Of a stretch of 64,000 nt of DNA, positions 34,695 through 45,300 are shown piece by piece (the stretch's first letter is position 1; every line of letters begins with the position of its first letter). The stretch is from Idiomarina sp. GTDB lineage: Bacteria; Pseudomonadota; Gammaproteobacteria; Enterobacterales; Alteromonadaceae. The stretch spans positions 1-64,000 of the forward strand of contig JAIUMU010000008.1 in the NCBI GenBank assembly GCA_022565355.1, written 5' to 3'. The translations under genes were made by a program, and so were the position numbers. Below the pieces are notes generated by a model. It made no database searches. It was not told the DNA's origin and worked only from the letters and a program-made list of their open reading frames with translations.

Positions 34695-35360
34695 ATGAAG
34701 AAGACGAATAGCATGGCTAGAGCCATAATTGCCGATGATCATCCACTGTTTCGTGCTGCCCTAAAGCAGGCCTTGGCTGCGCCTTTAGGTAGCGATGTGT
34801 TGGAAGCTGAAAATTTCTCCGAATTACAAACGGTACTTGCCCAAGAACGGCAAGTAGAGCTGTTGTTCCTTGATTTAAACATGCCGGGAAATAAGGGCTT
34901 AACTGGCCTCACCGCAATTCGGAATCAATATCCCGATGTGCTTATTTTAATTGTGTCGGCCAATGAAAACACCGATGTAATTCGCCGAGCTATGGCCTTT
35001 GGCGCCAGCGCATATGTGCCAAAATCAGCGCCGTTGCCGATGCTGATTACCGCAGTAGAGGCAGTGCTTGCCGGCGATAGTTGGTTGCCAGAACATTTAC
35101 AAGACGAACTAAGCCGGCCGCCAAGCGCAGCAAGCCAAGATTTTGCCAGCAAATTGGAACAACTTACGCCGCAACAATTTAAAGTGTTGGCGTGCATTGC
35201 CGATGGCCTACTGAACAAGCAAATCGCGTACGAATTGGATGTGCAAGAAACTACGATAAAACAACATGTTTCGGCTATTTTACGCAAACTTGGGGTGTAC
35301 AACCGCACCCAAGCCGGTGTGATTTTCCACGATATGCTAAAAGCTGAAGACGACGCGTAA
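34695..35360 (+). CDS. CrbR/ErdR-like LuxR-family response regulator
   Basis: About 221 residues from the ATG at 34695 (AAGG 11 bases upstream); ATG 34713 is an alternative. Receiver domain: acidic pair DD (14-15), phosphoacceptor Asp60 in FLDLNMPG, conserved Lys in YVPKSAP. C-terminal LuxR-type helix-turn-helix: LTPQQFKVLACIADGLLNKQ and TIKQHVSAILRKLG. The last 24 bp overlap the 3' end of the convergent hybrid kinase. A lone LuxR-type regulator next to an SSS-domain kinase is the CrbS/CrbR (MxtR/ErdR) arrangement, known to control acetyl-CoA synthetase and acetate use in Vibrio and Pseudomonas. Confidence 0.85.
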   Translation: MKKTNSMARAIIADDHPLFRAALKQALAAPLGSDVLEAENFSELQTVLAQERQVELLFLDLNMPGNKGLTGLTAIRNQYPDVLILIVSANENTDVIRRAMAFGASAYVPKSAPLPMLITAVEAVLAGDSWLPEHLQDELSRPPSAASQDFASKLEQLTPQQFKVLACIADGLLNKQIAYELDVQETTIKQHVSAILRKLGVYNRTQAGVIFHDMLKAEDDA

Positions 35361-38300
35361 CCGTTTCAGTAAGCGCAACAACGCCGCTTGCTTTAAAGGT
35401 TTTGGTAAGAACGCTGCGCGAATCTCTACCACCTGCTCACGAATACTCTCATCTGGATCGGCAGTACTAATAATGGCGGGCAATTCTGCTTGCCATTGCT
35501 CACGTAACCGAAGAATACCGGTAACTCCCACTTCATCGTTGTCCAGATGATAATCCACGAATAATAAATCGGGTTTACTAGTAACGGCTAAGGCTTCACT
35601 TATAGAGTGGCATGAGAATACCGTGGCGCCCCAACTCTCTAATTGTTTACAAATGGCTGTACGCAAAGCTTCATCATTATCCAATAAGAGTACCCGCACA
35701 CCCTGCAGAATTTGCTGATTGCTGCCAATCGTTACCGGCGAGGCAGAAAGGGCAGCATCTTGCACCCAACCACTCACGGGCAATAAAATACCAAAACTGG
35801 TGCCTTTACCTAGCTCAGAACGTAATGAAATCGGTATTTCTAGTAAACGGCACATTCGCTCTACGATAGCGAGCCCCAAACCCAAGCCTGGGTTTTCAGC
35901 AACCCCTTCAAGCTGATGAAACTCCTTGAATATTTCATTACGTTTATCTGCAGGTATTCCTACCCCAGTATCAATAATTTGTAGCTCTACATGGCTGTTA
36001 CCGCGCCGCCGAATACCACAGAGTACTCGGCCATTTTCAGTGTATCGAATGGCATTAGAGATCAGGTTTTGAATCACACGTGAGAGCAAACGCTTATCGG
36101 TGGTAACCCGAACGCCACTAGTGCGCACTCGCAACCGTAAGCCCTTTTCTTGCGCCAACACCGCAAACGATTCAGCTAAAGGCTTTAAAATATCATCAAG
36201 CGGCACATCGCGGATATCTGGCTTTAAGTTACCGGATTCCAGCTTGGTCATTTCCAGCAACATGGTAAGAAGCTCTTCAGCATTATTCAGCGATTGCTGC
36301 AACTGATTGGCCAGAGCAAACTCTTCTGCCTGTTCAGCTAACCGCAGCCGCTCGCGCAGCATTTCGCAAAACAGTGAGGCGGCATTGAAAGGCTGCATCA
36401 AATCATGGCCAGCCGCTGCAAAGAACCGGGATTTACTTATGTGAGCATCTTCTGCTACTCGCTTGGCTACTTCCAACTCGCTATTTGCTTCGCTTAACGC
36501 CTGAGTTCGATCGGCCACGCGCTGTTCCAGCCCAACATTAATTTCGTGCAATTGCTGCTGCGCATGCACAAGCTCGGTTATATCGGTATACGCAGTAACA
36601 AAACCACCCTCTGGCATTGGGTTCCCTTGTAGCTCTATTACTCGGCCGCTGTGCTCGCGCTGGTAACGATAACTGCTACCATGGCGCAAGTAATTCAGGC
36701 GCTTTTGCACCTCTTTCTGAATATCGGAATCAGGCTCACCAAACAAACCACGTTTGGCGTTGTAGCGCAGTAATTCCACCACGGGCATGCCGGCGCGAAT
36801 AAAGCCTTCAGGATAATTAAAAATTTCAAGATAGCGGCGATTCCAGGCCACTAAGCGCAAATCCTTATCAATCACGCTAATACCTTGGGGAATATTCTCC
36901 ACACTCGCCTGCAATAATTCACGATTAAAGCGATACATTCGGGAAGCTTCACTCGCCCAATCCGCCATATCTTCAACATTAGCGGGAGCGCTGCGGGCAA
37001 GGCCATGCAAAATTAGGCGGCTGGCAGCAGTACCTACTGCACCCGCAAGCTCGCGTTCAATACGTTGCAACAACCCGGGCGGAACAAGCCCTTCGGCGGG
37101 TGCCGCGGCCAGCGTTAAACCCAGCCGCTGATCCAGCTGAGCTGTATCTTTATCGTCTATAAAACGGGCTAAAACCGAACGTAAACGGCCCCAATTCACT
37201 TGCCGTTTCGAACCGGTATCCGCATGTTCACTATCCGGCTTTAAAAAGCGCGCGGCGTGTTTTTGCTCTGCTTCATTATCTGCAAACAATAAAGAACCGA
37301 GAATATATAGCAGCAAGTTCACCGCCAAACTGCTTAAAACACCATGGCTAATCGCCAAATCGGTAATTTCTTGGCGCGCACTCAGTGATGGTAGTAATAA
37401 CATCACTATCCAAATCAAGGTACCCGCAGCCATACCGGCCATTGCCCCCACTCGGCTGCTGCGCTGCCAATACATACCGCCCACTAATGCGGGCGCCAGC
37501 TGGGCCAGCAGCGCCATCGCTATCAAGCCATTACTTACTAACGGCACACCACTTTCGGTAGCTTGGTGATACCAATAGGCCAGCGCAATAATGAGCACCA
37601 TGGTGAGCCGACGAATGGTAAGTACCGAACTTGAAGTAAGCTGTAACTCTTGTTGTTTTGCTTTGCGCAGGCGTAACCAAAGGGGGGTGAACACATCATT
37701 CGACATCATAATACTGAGCGCTAATGTAGCCATGATCACCATGCTCGTGGCGGCAGCTAAGCCACCGATGAAGGCGATTAGGCTGATGTCAGGGCGGTTC
37801 ATCAGTACCGGTACAGCGAGCATGAGCATATCTTCACCACGGCTTTCCGGAACCAGCAGCATGGCCGCTAATGCAATCGGCAGAATGAAGAAATTAATAG
37901 CAAATAAATACAACGGAAACGCCCAACGCGCCTTTTTCAATTCTTCTGGGCTGGTATTTTCAACAAAGTTCACGTGAAATTGGCGCGGCAACAGGAACAT
38001 GGCCAGCGCCCCCAGGAGCATGTGCGTTATATAAATATAGGTGCCATTGGGTACGCCGGTAAGCACCGCTTGCGTTGCAGGCTGGGCGGCTGCCTGAATA
38101 AAGAGATCGGCAAAGCCATCAAAAAGCTGATAGGTACAAAACAGGCCTACCGCGCTGAAGGTAACCAATTTCACGATGGATTCAAACGCCACGGCATCCA
38201 TTAAGCCAGGGTGTTTTTCCGCCAGGCTTAAGCGCCGCGCGCCGAACAAAATGGCAAACACCATCATTACCAATGCAACCCCAGCACTTACATCGGTAAA

Positions 38301-38756
38301 CCAAGGAATGCGAGTAGCATCAAGGCCGGTAATGGCTGAAAAGCTCGCACTCACCGCGCGTAATTGCAAGGCGATATAAGGCACCAAGGCCACAAATGCA
38401 ATAAAGGTTACAAATACGGCGATGGTTTGTGATTTCGCGTAACGAGAGCCGAGGAGATCGGCAATAGAGGTTAAGTTCTGCTGTTTTACCACCGTAAGCA
38501 GCTTCAATAAGAAACGATGAGCAAACAAAAATACGATAATGCCGCCTAGATAGGTAGGCGCTAGCCACCAACCGTAATGGGCTGCTTGCGTAACCGTGCC
38601 ATAAAACGCCCAGGTAGTGCAATGCACACCCAGCACCAAAGAATAACGCCATGGTTTGGGGGTGTTGTTTTGCTTTCGCTCACCTCGGGAGGCAATTAAA
38701 AACAGCAGCGCCAAATATAAAAACGCGATAAAGATAACCAGAGAAGCTGGCAACAT
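35337..38756 (-). CDS. CrbS-like hybrid sensor kinase with SSS transporter domain
   Basis: 1139 residues. N-terminal sodium/solute symporter domain of about 13 membrane helices (1-490), a linker, a PAS domain (about 620-735; PQGISVIDKDLRLVAWNRRY), a coiled segment, HisKA with His784 in AAGHDLMQPFNAASLF, HATPase with N box LISNAIRYTENG, G1 DTGVGIPADKR and G2 GLGLGLAIVERM, and a C-terminal receiver with Asp1068 in FVDYHLD and Lys in FLPKPL. This order matches CrbS/MxtR, thought to link solute transport to signalling. It is the expected partner of the overlapping LuxR-type regulator; the two genes are convergent, so not one operon. The transported or sensed solute is unknown. Confidence 0.92.
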   Translation of the reverse strand: MLPASLVIFIAFLYLALLFLIASRGERKQNNTPKPWRYSLVLGVHCTTWAFYGTVTQAAHYGWWLAPTYLGGIIVFLFAHRFLLKLLTVVKQQNLTSIADLLGSRYAKSQTIAVFVTFIAFVALVPYIALQLRAVSASFSAITGLDATRIPWFTDVSAGVALVMMVFAILFGARRLSLAEKHPGLMDAVAFESIVKLVTFSAVGLFCTYQLFDGFADLFIQAAAQPATQAVLTGVPNGTYIYITHMLLGALAMFLLPRQFHVNFVENTSPEELKKARWAFPLYLFAINFFILPIALAAMLLVPESRGEDMLMLAVPVLMNRPDISLIAFIGGLAAATSMVIMATLALSIMMSNDVFTPLWLRLRKAKQQELQLTSSSVLTIRRLTMVLIIALAYWYHQATESGVPLVSNGLIAMALLAQLAPALVGGMYWQRSSRVGAMAGMAAGTLIWIVMLLLPSLSARQEITDLAISHGVLSSLAVNLLLYILGSLLFADNEAEQKHAARFLKPDSEHADTGSKRQVNWGRLRSVLARFIDDKDTAQLDQRLGLTLAAAPAEGLVPPGLLQRIERELAGAVGTAASRLILHGLARSAPANVEDMADWASEASRMYRFNRELLQASVENIPQGISVIDKDLRLVAWNRRYLEIFNYPEGFIRAGMPVVELLRYNAKRGLFGEPDSDIQKEVQKRLNYLRHGSSYRYQREHSGRVIELQGNPMPEGGFVTAYTDITELVHAQQQLHEINVGLEQRVADRTQALSEANSELEVAKRVAEDAHISKSRFFAAAGHDLMQPFNAASLFCEMLRERLRLAEQAEEFALANQLQQSLNNAEELLTMLLEMTKLESGNLKPDIRDVPLDDILKPLAESFAVLAQEKGLRLRVRTSGVRVTTDKRLLSRVIQNLISNAIRYTENGRVLCGIRRRGNSHVELQIIDTGVGIPADKRNEIFKEFHQLEGVAENPGLGLGLAIVERMCRLLEIPISLRSELGKGTSFGILLPVSGWVQDAALSASPVTIGSNQQILQGVRVLLLDNDEALRTAICKQLESWGATVFSCHSISEALAVTSKPDLLFVDYHLDNDEVGVTGILRLREQWQAELPAIISTADPDESIREQVVEIRAAFLPKPLKQAALLRLLKRLRVVFSF

Positions 38757-38941
38757 ATCATTCTCTTTTGCGGCTGAGGTTGGTTAGAGTGCACATAGCC
38801 ATTGCTCGAATCGAACTACAGGTGCTACAGGCTTATTTTTGTTAGTATATTTAATTACTCGATATGCGTTATGCGTATGCTTTACATTAGGGCATCACGC
38901 CACAAAATTGAAGTGTAAATTTAGGCGTAAGTTGGAATTCT

Positions 38942-39652
38942 ATGAACGTTCAGCAACAACAACCAGAGCCTGCTAATACCTGCTCCCAATCTTGCCCGCT
39001 TTGCGCGGCGCAAGATAGCCAGCACGCACCTCAGGTTTGGCATACGGAGCAACGCAAACCACTCACTGGCCGAGTGCATTTACGTTGCCCTAACTGCGCT
39101 CTGGTATTTGTACCTAGCGCTTACCATTTGAGCGCCGCGGCGGAAAAATCCTATTATGATTTACACGAGAATAACGCTAGTGATGCGGGTTACCGGAAGT
39201 TTTTAAGTAGGGCGGCAGATCCGATTCTACGATTAATGCCCGCAGGTTCATATGGCCTAGATTTTGGCAGTGGCCCAGGGCCAACCTTATCGTTGATATT
39301 AGCTGAGGCGGGTATACAGTGTGCGGATTATGATCTGTACTACGCCCACCATCCTGAGCTTTTGCAGCGGCAATATGATTTCATTACCAGCACCGAAGTG
39401 TTTGAGCATTTAGCCAACCCACGCGCAACGCTGGATCAGCTTGTGCCATTATTGAACAAAGGTGGGCTGTTAGTGATCATGACCCAGCGCCCTCGAGATA
39501 TTAGCGCCTTTGCGCAATGGCAATATATTCTCGACCCTACTCACATCACGTTTTTCAGCGAACAAAGCTTCGAATATATCGCCAAACACTGGCAGATTGA
39601 ACTGCTTGAGCTACACCAAGATGTTGTGGTGTTCCGTAAGCCGCTAATCTGA
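38942..39652 (+). CDS. Class I methyltransferase with N-terminal zinc-ribbon-like motif
   Basis: 236 residues. The N-terminus has two CxxC knuckles (SCPLCAAQ and LRCPNCALV) about 30 residues apart, likely binding zinc. The methyltransferase core follows: GLDFGSGPGPTLSLILAEAG (motif I), DYDLYYA, FITSTEVFEHLANPRATL and GGLLVIMTQRP, as in the type-23 family. Cytosolic; substrate unknown. It is monocistronic, divergent from the crbS-like gene across 185 bp. Confidence 0.82.
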   Translation: MNVQQQQPEPANTCSQSCPLCAAQDSQHAPQVWHTEQRKPLTGRVHLRCPNCALVFVPSAYHLSAAAEKSYYDLHENNASDAGYRKFLSRAADPILRLMPAGSYGLDFGSGPGPTLSLILAEAGIQCADYDLYYAHHPELLQRQYDFITSTEVFEHLANPRATLDQLVPLLNKGGLLVIMTQRPRDISAFAQWQYILDPTHITFFSEQSFEYIAKHWQIELLELHQDVVVFRKPLI

Positions 39653-39671
39653 ACCCTGTTAACCCTTAGCC

Positions 39672-39713
39672 CTGTTCACCAGTTCTGTTCACCAGTTCTG
39701 TTCCGCTTCTGTT
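39672..39713. repeat. 13-bp tandem repeat with a partial third copy
   Basis: CTGTTCACCAGTT occurs twice in tandem from 39672 and is followed by the decayed copy CTGTTCCGCTTCTGTT. It fills the 64-bp gap between two convergent genes; slippage is the simplest origin. Confidence 0.75.
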
Positions 39714-39716
39714 ACG

Positions 39717-41132
39717 TTAAGGCGCCTCGAGTTCACCCCGCAGCTCTTGGCCTGCTTGATACAGGGTAAGCGCTATTACCTTACCCTCAGCATCGCGCTC
39801 AAACACAAAACGCGCGCCAAACATGGCGTTTTCAAATACGTCTGCTTCTTTGTAAAACACCTCAGCAGCTGGCTGGTTAGTACCTTGAATCATCAATTTA
39901 CCATCCTCTGCAAATACACGAATGGAAAAGCCAGGGAACAGTGGATAAACCCCTTCGTAATCGGCTAATGCAACCGTACTTGGCATTGCTGCCAAGATAT
40001 AAGGAGTTCCCGGGGGGATATTTGCATCCAATAAATGAATGCCTAAACGCTGAATATCTCCTGTTTGGTATAACGCAGCATTGCCCATTACTACGCTCGC
40101 CGTTTGTTGCTCCGCATCGATCACTACCACGGTAGTAAAACCTATCGTTCCGCCGCCATGCATGAGGTATTCACGTTCGCCTACCGTTGCATACATCCAG
40201 CCCCAACCATATTTACCCTCAGCTACTTGAGCCAACGGCTTCTGGCTTACTGCTAAAGCTGCGGCTAACCATTCTGGCCCAGCACCAAGATGCCCAGCCA
40301 ACCATGCTTCCATATCCGCGATACTTGCCCGTACGCCACCCACTCCCTGCATGTTCACGGGGAAGTTCCAATTCACCACTGGCTTGCCATCAGCACTGCG
40401 CGGCTGCATGGTTTCGCCCGCAAAACTTGCCGTATGCATACCCAGCGGTTCATATAAATATTGTGCGTAAAGTTCATCCAGAGGCTTTCCGCTTGCTTCA
40501 CTGGCAATCATTGAAAGTAGCATATAAGCAAAGTTCGAATAACCAAATTGCTCACCTGGCTCTCCCTCCAGCTGCGCTTGTGCTAATGATTGCCAAAGCG
40601 CGGCAGCCGTAAAATCGGCGTAGGGGTCATTCACATCTTTCGGCGCTAACAATATCGGCAATCGCGGCAAACCCGAGGTGTGCGTTAGCATATGGCGCAA
40701 TAAAATGGGCTGCTCGCCCACTTGTGGCACCTCGACACCCTCGGGCACCCATTCGGCTAACGCTTGGTCTGGATGCAGCACACCTTCGGCTTGCAGTTGC
40801 GCAATAATGCCACCCAGCATTACTTTCGATACTGAACCTATCTCGTAACGCGAATGTTCGTTGGGGAGTGTAATTGCTTCATCTTCATCACTGGCAGCAC
40901 AATAGAAGCCGCGCTCGCTTTGCAAAGCACCCGTTGCCGTTCGGCTCACGCGAGCGGCGGCTAGGCACGCGCCAGAGGCATCGCTTTGGATGCGAGCTTG
41001 CAAGGCGGCGGTTACCTGTTCCGAGGTTTTCGCGCGAATGTGGTGCTCATCATCTTGTTGCGAACAACCACTTAACGCAGTAATACTTACTAACAAAACA
41101 CCAAGGCCAAGCTTAGTTATTGTTTTATTCAT
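39717..41132 (-). CDS. Serine hydrolase lipoprotein, beta-lactamase/PBP4-like fold (class C type)
   Basis: 471 residues. Signal peptide with lipobox LSGC (Cys23). The class C beta-lactamase-like domain (about 35-375) has Ser100-x-x-Lys103 in IGSVSKVM, Tyr198-Ser-Asn200 in FGYSNFAY, and HGGG in LMHGGGTIGF instead of KTG. This pattern is common in AmpH/EstB-type esterases and D-aminopeptidases. A C-terminal lipocalin-like extension of about 95 residues (YEGVYPLFPGFSIRVF) is also usual in such esterases. A periplasmic or outer-membrane-anchored esterase or peptidase is more likely than a resistance beta-lactamase. The ATG has GGGGAG upstream. Confidence 0.85.
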   Translation of the reverse strand: MNKTITKLGLGVLLVSITALSGCSQQDDEHHIRAKTSEQVTAALQARIQSDASGACLAAARVSRTATGALQSERGFYCAASDEDEAITLPNEHSRYEIGSVSKVMLGGIIAQLQAEGVLHPDQALAEWVPEGVEVPQVGEQPILLRHMLTHTSGLPRLPILLAPKDVNDPYADFTAAALWQSLAQAQLEGEPGEQFGYSNFAYMLLSMIASEASGKPLDELYAQYLYEPLGMHTASFAGETMQPRSADGKPVVNWNFPVNMQGVGGVRASIADMEAWLAGHLGAGPEWLAAALAVSQKPLAQVAEGKYGWGWMYATVGEREYLMHGGGTIGFTTVVVIDAEQQTASVVMGNAALYQTGDIQRLGIHLLDANIPPGTPYILAAMPSTVALADYEGVYPLFPGFSIRVFAEDGKLMIQGTNQPAAEVFYKEADVFENAMFGARFVFERDAEGKVIALTLYQAGQELRGELEAP

Positions 41133-41235
41133 CTATTTTCTCCCCTGAATGCTGTAGTTTGTTCTACAGTGATGAACAAACACTATAGCTTAAACGCGTT
41201 ATTTTTGAATTTATTCCTAATCTGGAGAGATAGTT

Positions 41236-41661
41236 ATGCTTGATTTAACCATGTACCAAACAAGTTTACTTTGGGTTGGCATTTTATTAGCCATTATTAT
41301 TCTGCAATGGTTAATCGCCTCGTATGCAAAAGCTTCCGAACCAGGCGCCATTCCTGGGCATCCACCACGCGCATTAGGGCATGCAAATTTCGCCTTTCGC
41401 GCTTGGCGTGCCCATCAAAATACTCTTGAAAACGCCAGCACCATGATCGGTGGCGCAATTTTCGCTATTTTGGCCGGCGCCAACCCTGCTTGGCTACAGG
41501 GTTTGTTGGCCATTATGGTCGTAAGCCGCATTGCCCATATGGCGCTTTACTATGGCATTGCTACTGATAAAAACCCGAGCCCGCGCAGCTATTTCTTTAT
41601 GATAAGTTGGTTAGCCAATGTTGCCGTTATTGTGCTGGGCATTATTGCCATAATTGTTTAA
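41236..41661 (+). CDS. MAPEG-family membrane protein
   Basis: 141 residues with four hydrophobic segments (about 9-27, 70-90, 93-110, 120-140). The MAPEG core is visible: R-A-x-x-A-H-x-N-x-x-E-N in FRAWRAHQNTLENASTM and R-x-x-H-x-x-x-Y-Y in VSRIAHMALYYG. The family includes glutathione transferases and peroxidases; the bacterial function is generally unassigned. It lies 66 bp before the DUF502 gene and may share its transcript. Confidence 0.88.
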   Translation: MLDLTMYQTSLLWVGILLAIIILQWLIASYAKASEPGAIPGHPPRALGHANFAFRAWRAHQNTLENASTMIGGAIFAILAGANPAWLQGLLAIMVVSRIAHMALYYGIATDKNPSPRSYFFMISWLANVAVIVLGIIAIIV

Positions 41662-41727
41662 AGCCAACACGTTCGTATGCTAACGAGCGTGCAGTTGCCG
41701 CCGTATCGTTTAAGAAAGGGAATCACC

Positions 41728-42333
41728 ATGAAGCTATTTGTTCGCAGCCTGCTAAAAGGCTTAGCTATTCTGCTGCCATTAATTATTACTATCGAACTGA
41801 TTCGCTGGCTCTTAAGAACGGTGGAATCAAGTTTATCTCCAGTGCTTGAGGTGGTGTTACCAAACGAATGGTACCTGCCTGGCATGGCCATTATCAGCTT
41901 CATTTTACTCTGTGTATTTATTGGTTTTAGCGCGCGCTGGAAAAGCTTTGATTGGCTGTGGAGCTTGCCCGGGAAGTTAATGATGAAAATTCCCGGCACC
42001 AAACAGATTTACGGCATTATTCAAGATGTAATGGATGTGATGTCGGGTAAGAACTTTGCGGATGAATCGGTAGTTCTCGTTAAACTCCCACAATCTGAGG
42101 TTGAACTGATTGGCATTGTTACCAAGAAAAGCGGTATAAAAGATGACCGTATGTCGTCACTTATTGAAGACGACCATATCGCGGTATTTATGCCTATGGC
42201 ATATAACGTGGGCGGCTACACCATCATTGTGCCGCGCTCATGCACCAAGAATATTGATATGAAGCCAGCAGAAGCATTGCAGCTGGTATTAAGTGGTGGT
42301 TTGGGCTCTTCCAACATGCCAAAAAAGAACTAA
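41728..42333 (+). CDS. DUF502 inner-membrane protein
   Basis: 201 residues from the ATG at 41728, chosen for the AAAGGGAA site seven bases upstream; an earlier in-frame ATG at 41677 lacks one. Two N-terminal membrane helices (about 8-26 and 52-70) and a soluble C-terminal domain with IPGTKQIYGIIQDVMDV, VVLVKLPQSE, GIVTKKSG and AVFMPMAYNVGGYTIIVPRS, all typical of DUF502. Function unknown. It is followed after 13 bp by the tricorn-like gene. Confidence 0.88.
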   Translation: MKLFVRSLLKGLAILLPLIITIELIRWLLRTVESSLSPVLEVVLPNEWYLPGMAIISFILLCVFIGFSARWKSFDWLWSLPGKLMMKIPGTKQIYGIIQDVMDVMSGKNFADESVVLVKLPQSEVELIGIVTKKSGIKDDRMSSLIEDDHIAVFMPMAYNVGGYTIIVPRSCTKNIDMKPAEALQLVLSGGLGSSNMPKKN

Positions 42334-42346
42334 AACGGACGCATTC

Positions 42347-45300
42347 ATGAATACAAAACTATTTTCTCTTGGCCCTTTGGCAACCGCCATGCTGGGCACC
42401 GCACTGCTCGGCGCCAGCAGCCTCGCTATGAGCACCACTGCGCACGCTGAAGCCGGCTATTACCGAGCACCAGCCATTCATGCCGATAAAGTAGTGTTCA
42501 CCGCGGAAGGCGATTTATGGCTCAGCCACCTCGATGGCAGTGTTACCAAACGCCTAACCACACACGCCAGTGAAGAAATCGGCGCAGCCATTTCCCGTGA
42601 TGGCCGTTACGTTGCCTATGTGGCCAACTATGAAGGTTCACCGGAAGCTTATGTAATGCCAATCAATGGCGGTGTGCCCAAACGCGTAAGCTTTGAAGGC
42701 AGCCGAGTGCGCGTACAAGGCTTTACCGCTGATGGCAACGTGTTATATAGCACCGATAACGTAGTAGGCCCAGCGAATCAATGGGTGTTACGCAGCGTAA
42801 ACCCCACCACCTTAGCAACAACTACCTTGCCGCTTGCTGATGCGATTGAAGGCACGATCACCGATGATGGCTCACACGTGTTTTTCACTCGTTTCGGGTT
42901 GCAGGCTACTGGAGATAACGCGCGTGTATACCGCGGCGGTGCCAAAGGCGAAATTTGGCGCTTCACGCCAGGCTCAAATCAAGAAGCAACGCTACTCACT
43001 AGCAACCACGAAGGTTCGGTGAAACGCCCGATGTTTTACTCGGGCCGTGTTTACTTTATTAGTGATGCCGATGGCACTCCAAATATCTGGTCTATGAATG
43101 GTAATGGCGATGATTTCCGCCAACACACTGAATATGATGATTGGCAAGTGTGGCACGCCAGTATGCACGATGGGCAAATAGCGTATCAACGCGGCGCTGA
43201 TGTGCACGTACTCGATGTACGCAGTAATCGTTCTCGCACGGTGCCGATTCAGCTAGCATCTGATTTTACCGAGCGCCAAGAGCGGTGGTTAGAGAATCCA
43301 CTAGATTACCTGAATAATGTGAGTTTTACCGGCAATGATCAGCTCGCCATAACCGCGCGTAGCCAAATTGCGATTGCCAGCCAAGGCCCGCGCCGTTTGG
43401 TGCAAGTAGCTACCCCTGCAGAAAGCCGCTCGCGCAATGCGCTACTCAGCCTTGATGGCAAATGGGTGTATGCATTAAACGATAGTTCTGGCGAAAATGA
43501 GATTTGGCGCTTCCCAGCCGATGGCTCTGAAGGCGCAGAACAGCTTACCGATAATGGCACTACCTTTCGCTGGAACTTAGCTGCATCGCCGGATGGCAAA
43601 TGGCTTGCTCACGATGACAAAGACGGCAACCTTTGGCTACTTAATTTGGAAAGTGGCAAAAACACTCAGATTGGTCAAGGCGCTGCTGGGCACTTTGCAC
43701 TTGCAGATATGGTGTGGAATGCCGATAGCTCGTTGTTAGCGTTCAGCAAAAACGATCTGCACAATAGCCGCCGGAAAGTATGGGTATATTCTCTAAGTGA
43801 GCAAACCAGCGAGGTCATTACTTCTGCTAAATATGAATCGGGCTCGCCAGCCTTTAGTGCCGATGGCAATTGGCTGTATTTCCTTTCCGATCGTAACTTC
43901 CGAGCTACTCCAAGTTCTCCATGGGGAGATCGCAATTTAGGCCCAATGTTTGATAAACGCTCATTAATTTATGCGGTTTCCCTGAAGCCTGCGGCCTGCT
44001 TCCCGTTTGCGCCACCGCAAGAAGTGAGTAACTGTGATAACGAACAAGCCGCTGAGCAAAGTGTTGATTTAAGCGGCGCCAGCAAACGTTTATGGCAGGT
44101 ACCTGTTAGCGCTGATAATTACTACAACCTCAGCGCTAATGGCGAACGTTTGTATGTGCAAAGCCGCACCTTTGATGGCAGCGCACCACCAACCTTACAC
44201 AGCATTGCATTTAGCCAAACCGATGTGAAAACCGAAACCTTCGCCAACAATGTTTTCGGCTATCAGCTCTCGGCTGATCGCGAGAAACTGTTCTTCATGC
44301 AAGGGCGTTCAATGTATATCGTACCAGCCGGCGCTTCGGCACCTGGCAATTTGGCTAATGCGCAGGTACGCACCAGTGATTGGCAGCTAGCATTTTCACC
44401 AGTGCAGGAATGGCGCCAAATGTTCCGCGATGCATGGTTAATGCACCGTGATTTCTTGTTTGATCGCAATATGCGCGGTGTAGATTGGGTAGAAATGCGC
44501 GCGCGTTATGAGCCATTGCTTGATCGGCTTACCGATCGCCATGAACTTGATGATGTATTTTCACAACTTCTCAGTGAGTTAAATGTATTGCATTCCCAAG
44601 TGCGCGGTGGCGAATACTCGCAACCCCGTGAACGAGCCAGCACCGCTACTTTAGGCGCGCAATTCAGCATTGCCAGCAATGGTCTGCAAATTGACAGCAT
44701 CTATCGCGTAGATCCGGATTTACCCGATCAAGCCGCGCCATTAAGTGCACCTGGAGTGAATGCCCGCGTAGGTGATGTAATTACTCACGTAAATGGGCGT
44801 TCGGTGAGCCATCCTGGAGAGCTTATGCATGCATTGCGGGGCCAATCAGGGAAGCAAGTATTACTGAATTTGCAGCGTAATGGTGAAGCCGTGCAAACGG
44901 TAGTAGAGCCAGTGTCTGGTGGCCGAGATCATCGCCTTCGTTATGAAACTTGGGTGCAAAACAACCGCGATAAAGTAACCGAGGCTAGCGATGGTACATT
45001 TGGCTACTTGCATTTATATGCCATGGGCGGCGGCGATATCGCTAGCTTTGCGCGTGAGTTTTATGCCAACTATCAGAAAGAAGGGCTTATTATTGATGTA
45101 CGCCGCAACCGCGGGGGCAATATTGATAGCTGGATTATTGAGAAGCTATTACGCCGCGCATGGAGCTTTTGGCAACCCCGCATTGGCGAAGGTTACACCA
45201 ACATGCAACAAGCTTTCCGTGGCCAACTGGTAGTGCTCACAGACCAGCTAACCTATTCCGATGGTGAAACCTTCGCTGCAGGCGTAAAAGCGCTCGATTT

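Noticed and set aside
39717-41132. AmpC-type antibiotic-resistance beta-lactamase
   Set aside because: It is a lipoprotein with HGG in place of KTG and a C-terminal extension, as in esterases and D-aminopeptidases; no ampR-like regulator is adjacent.
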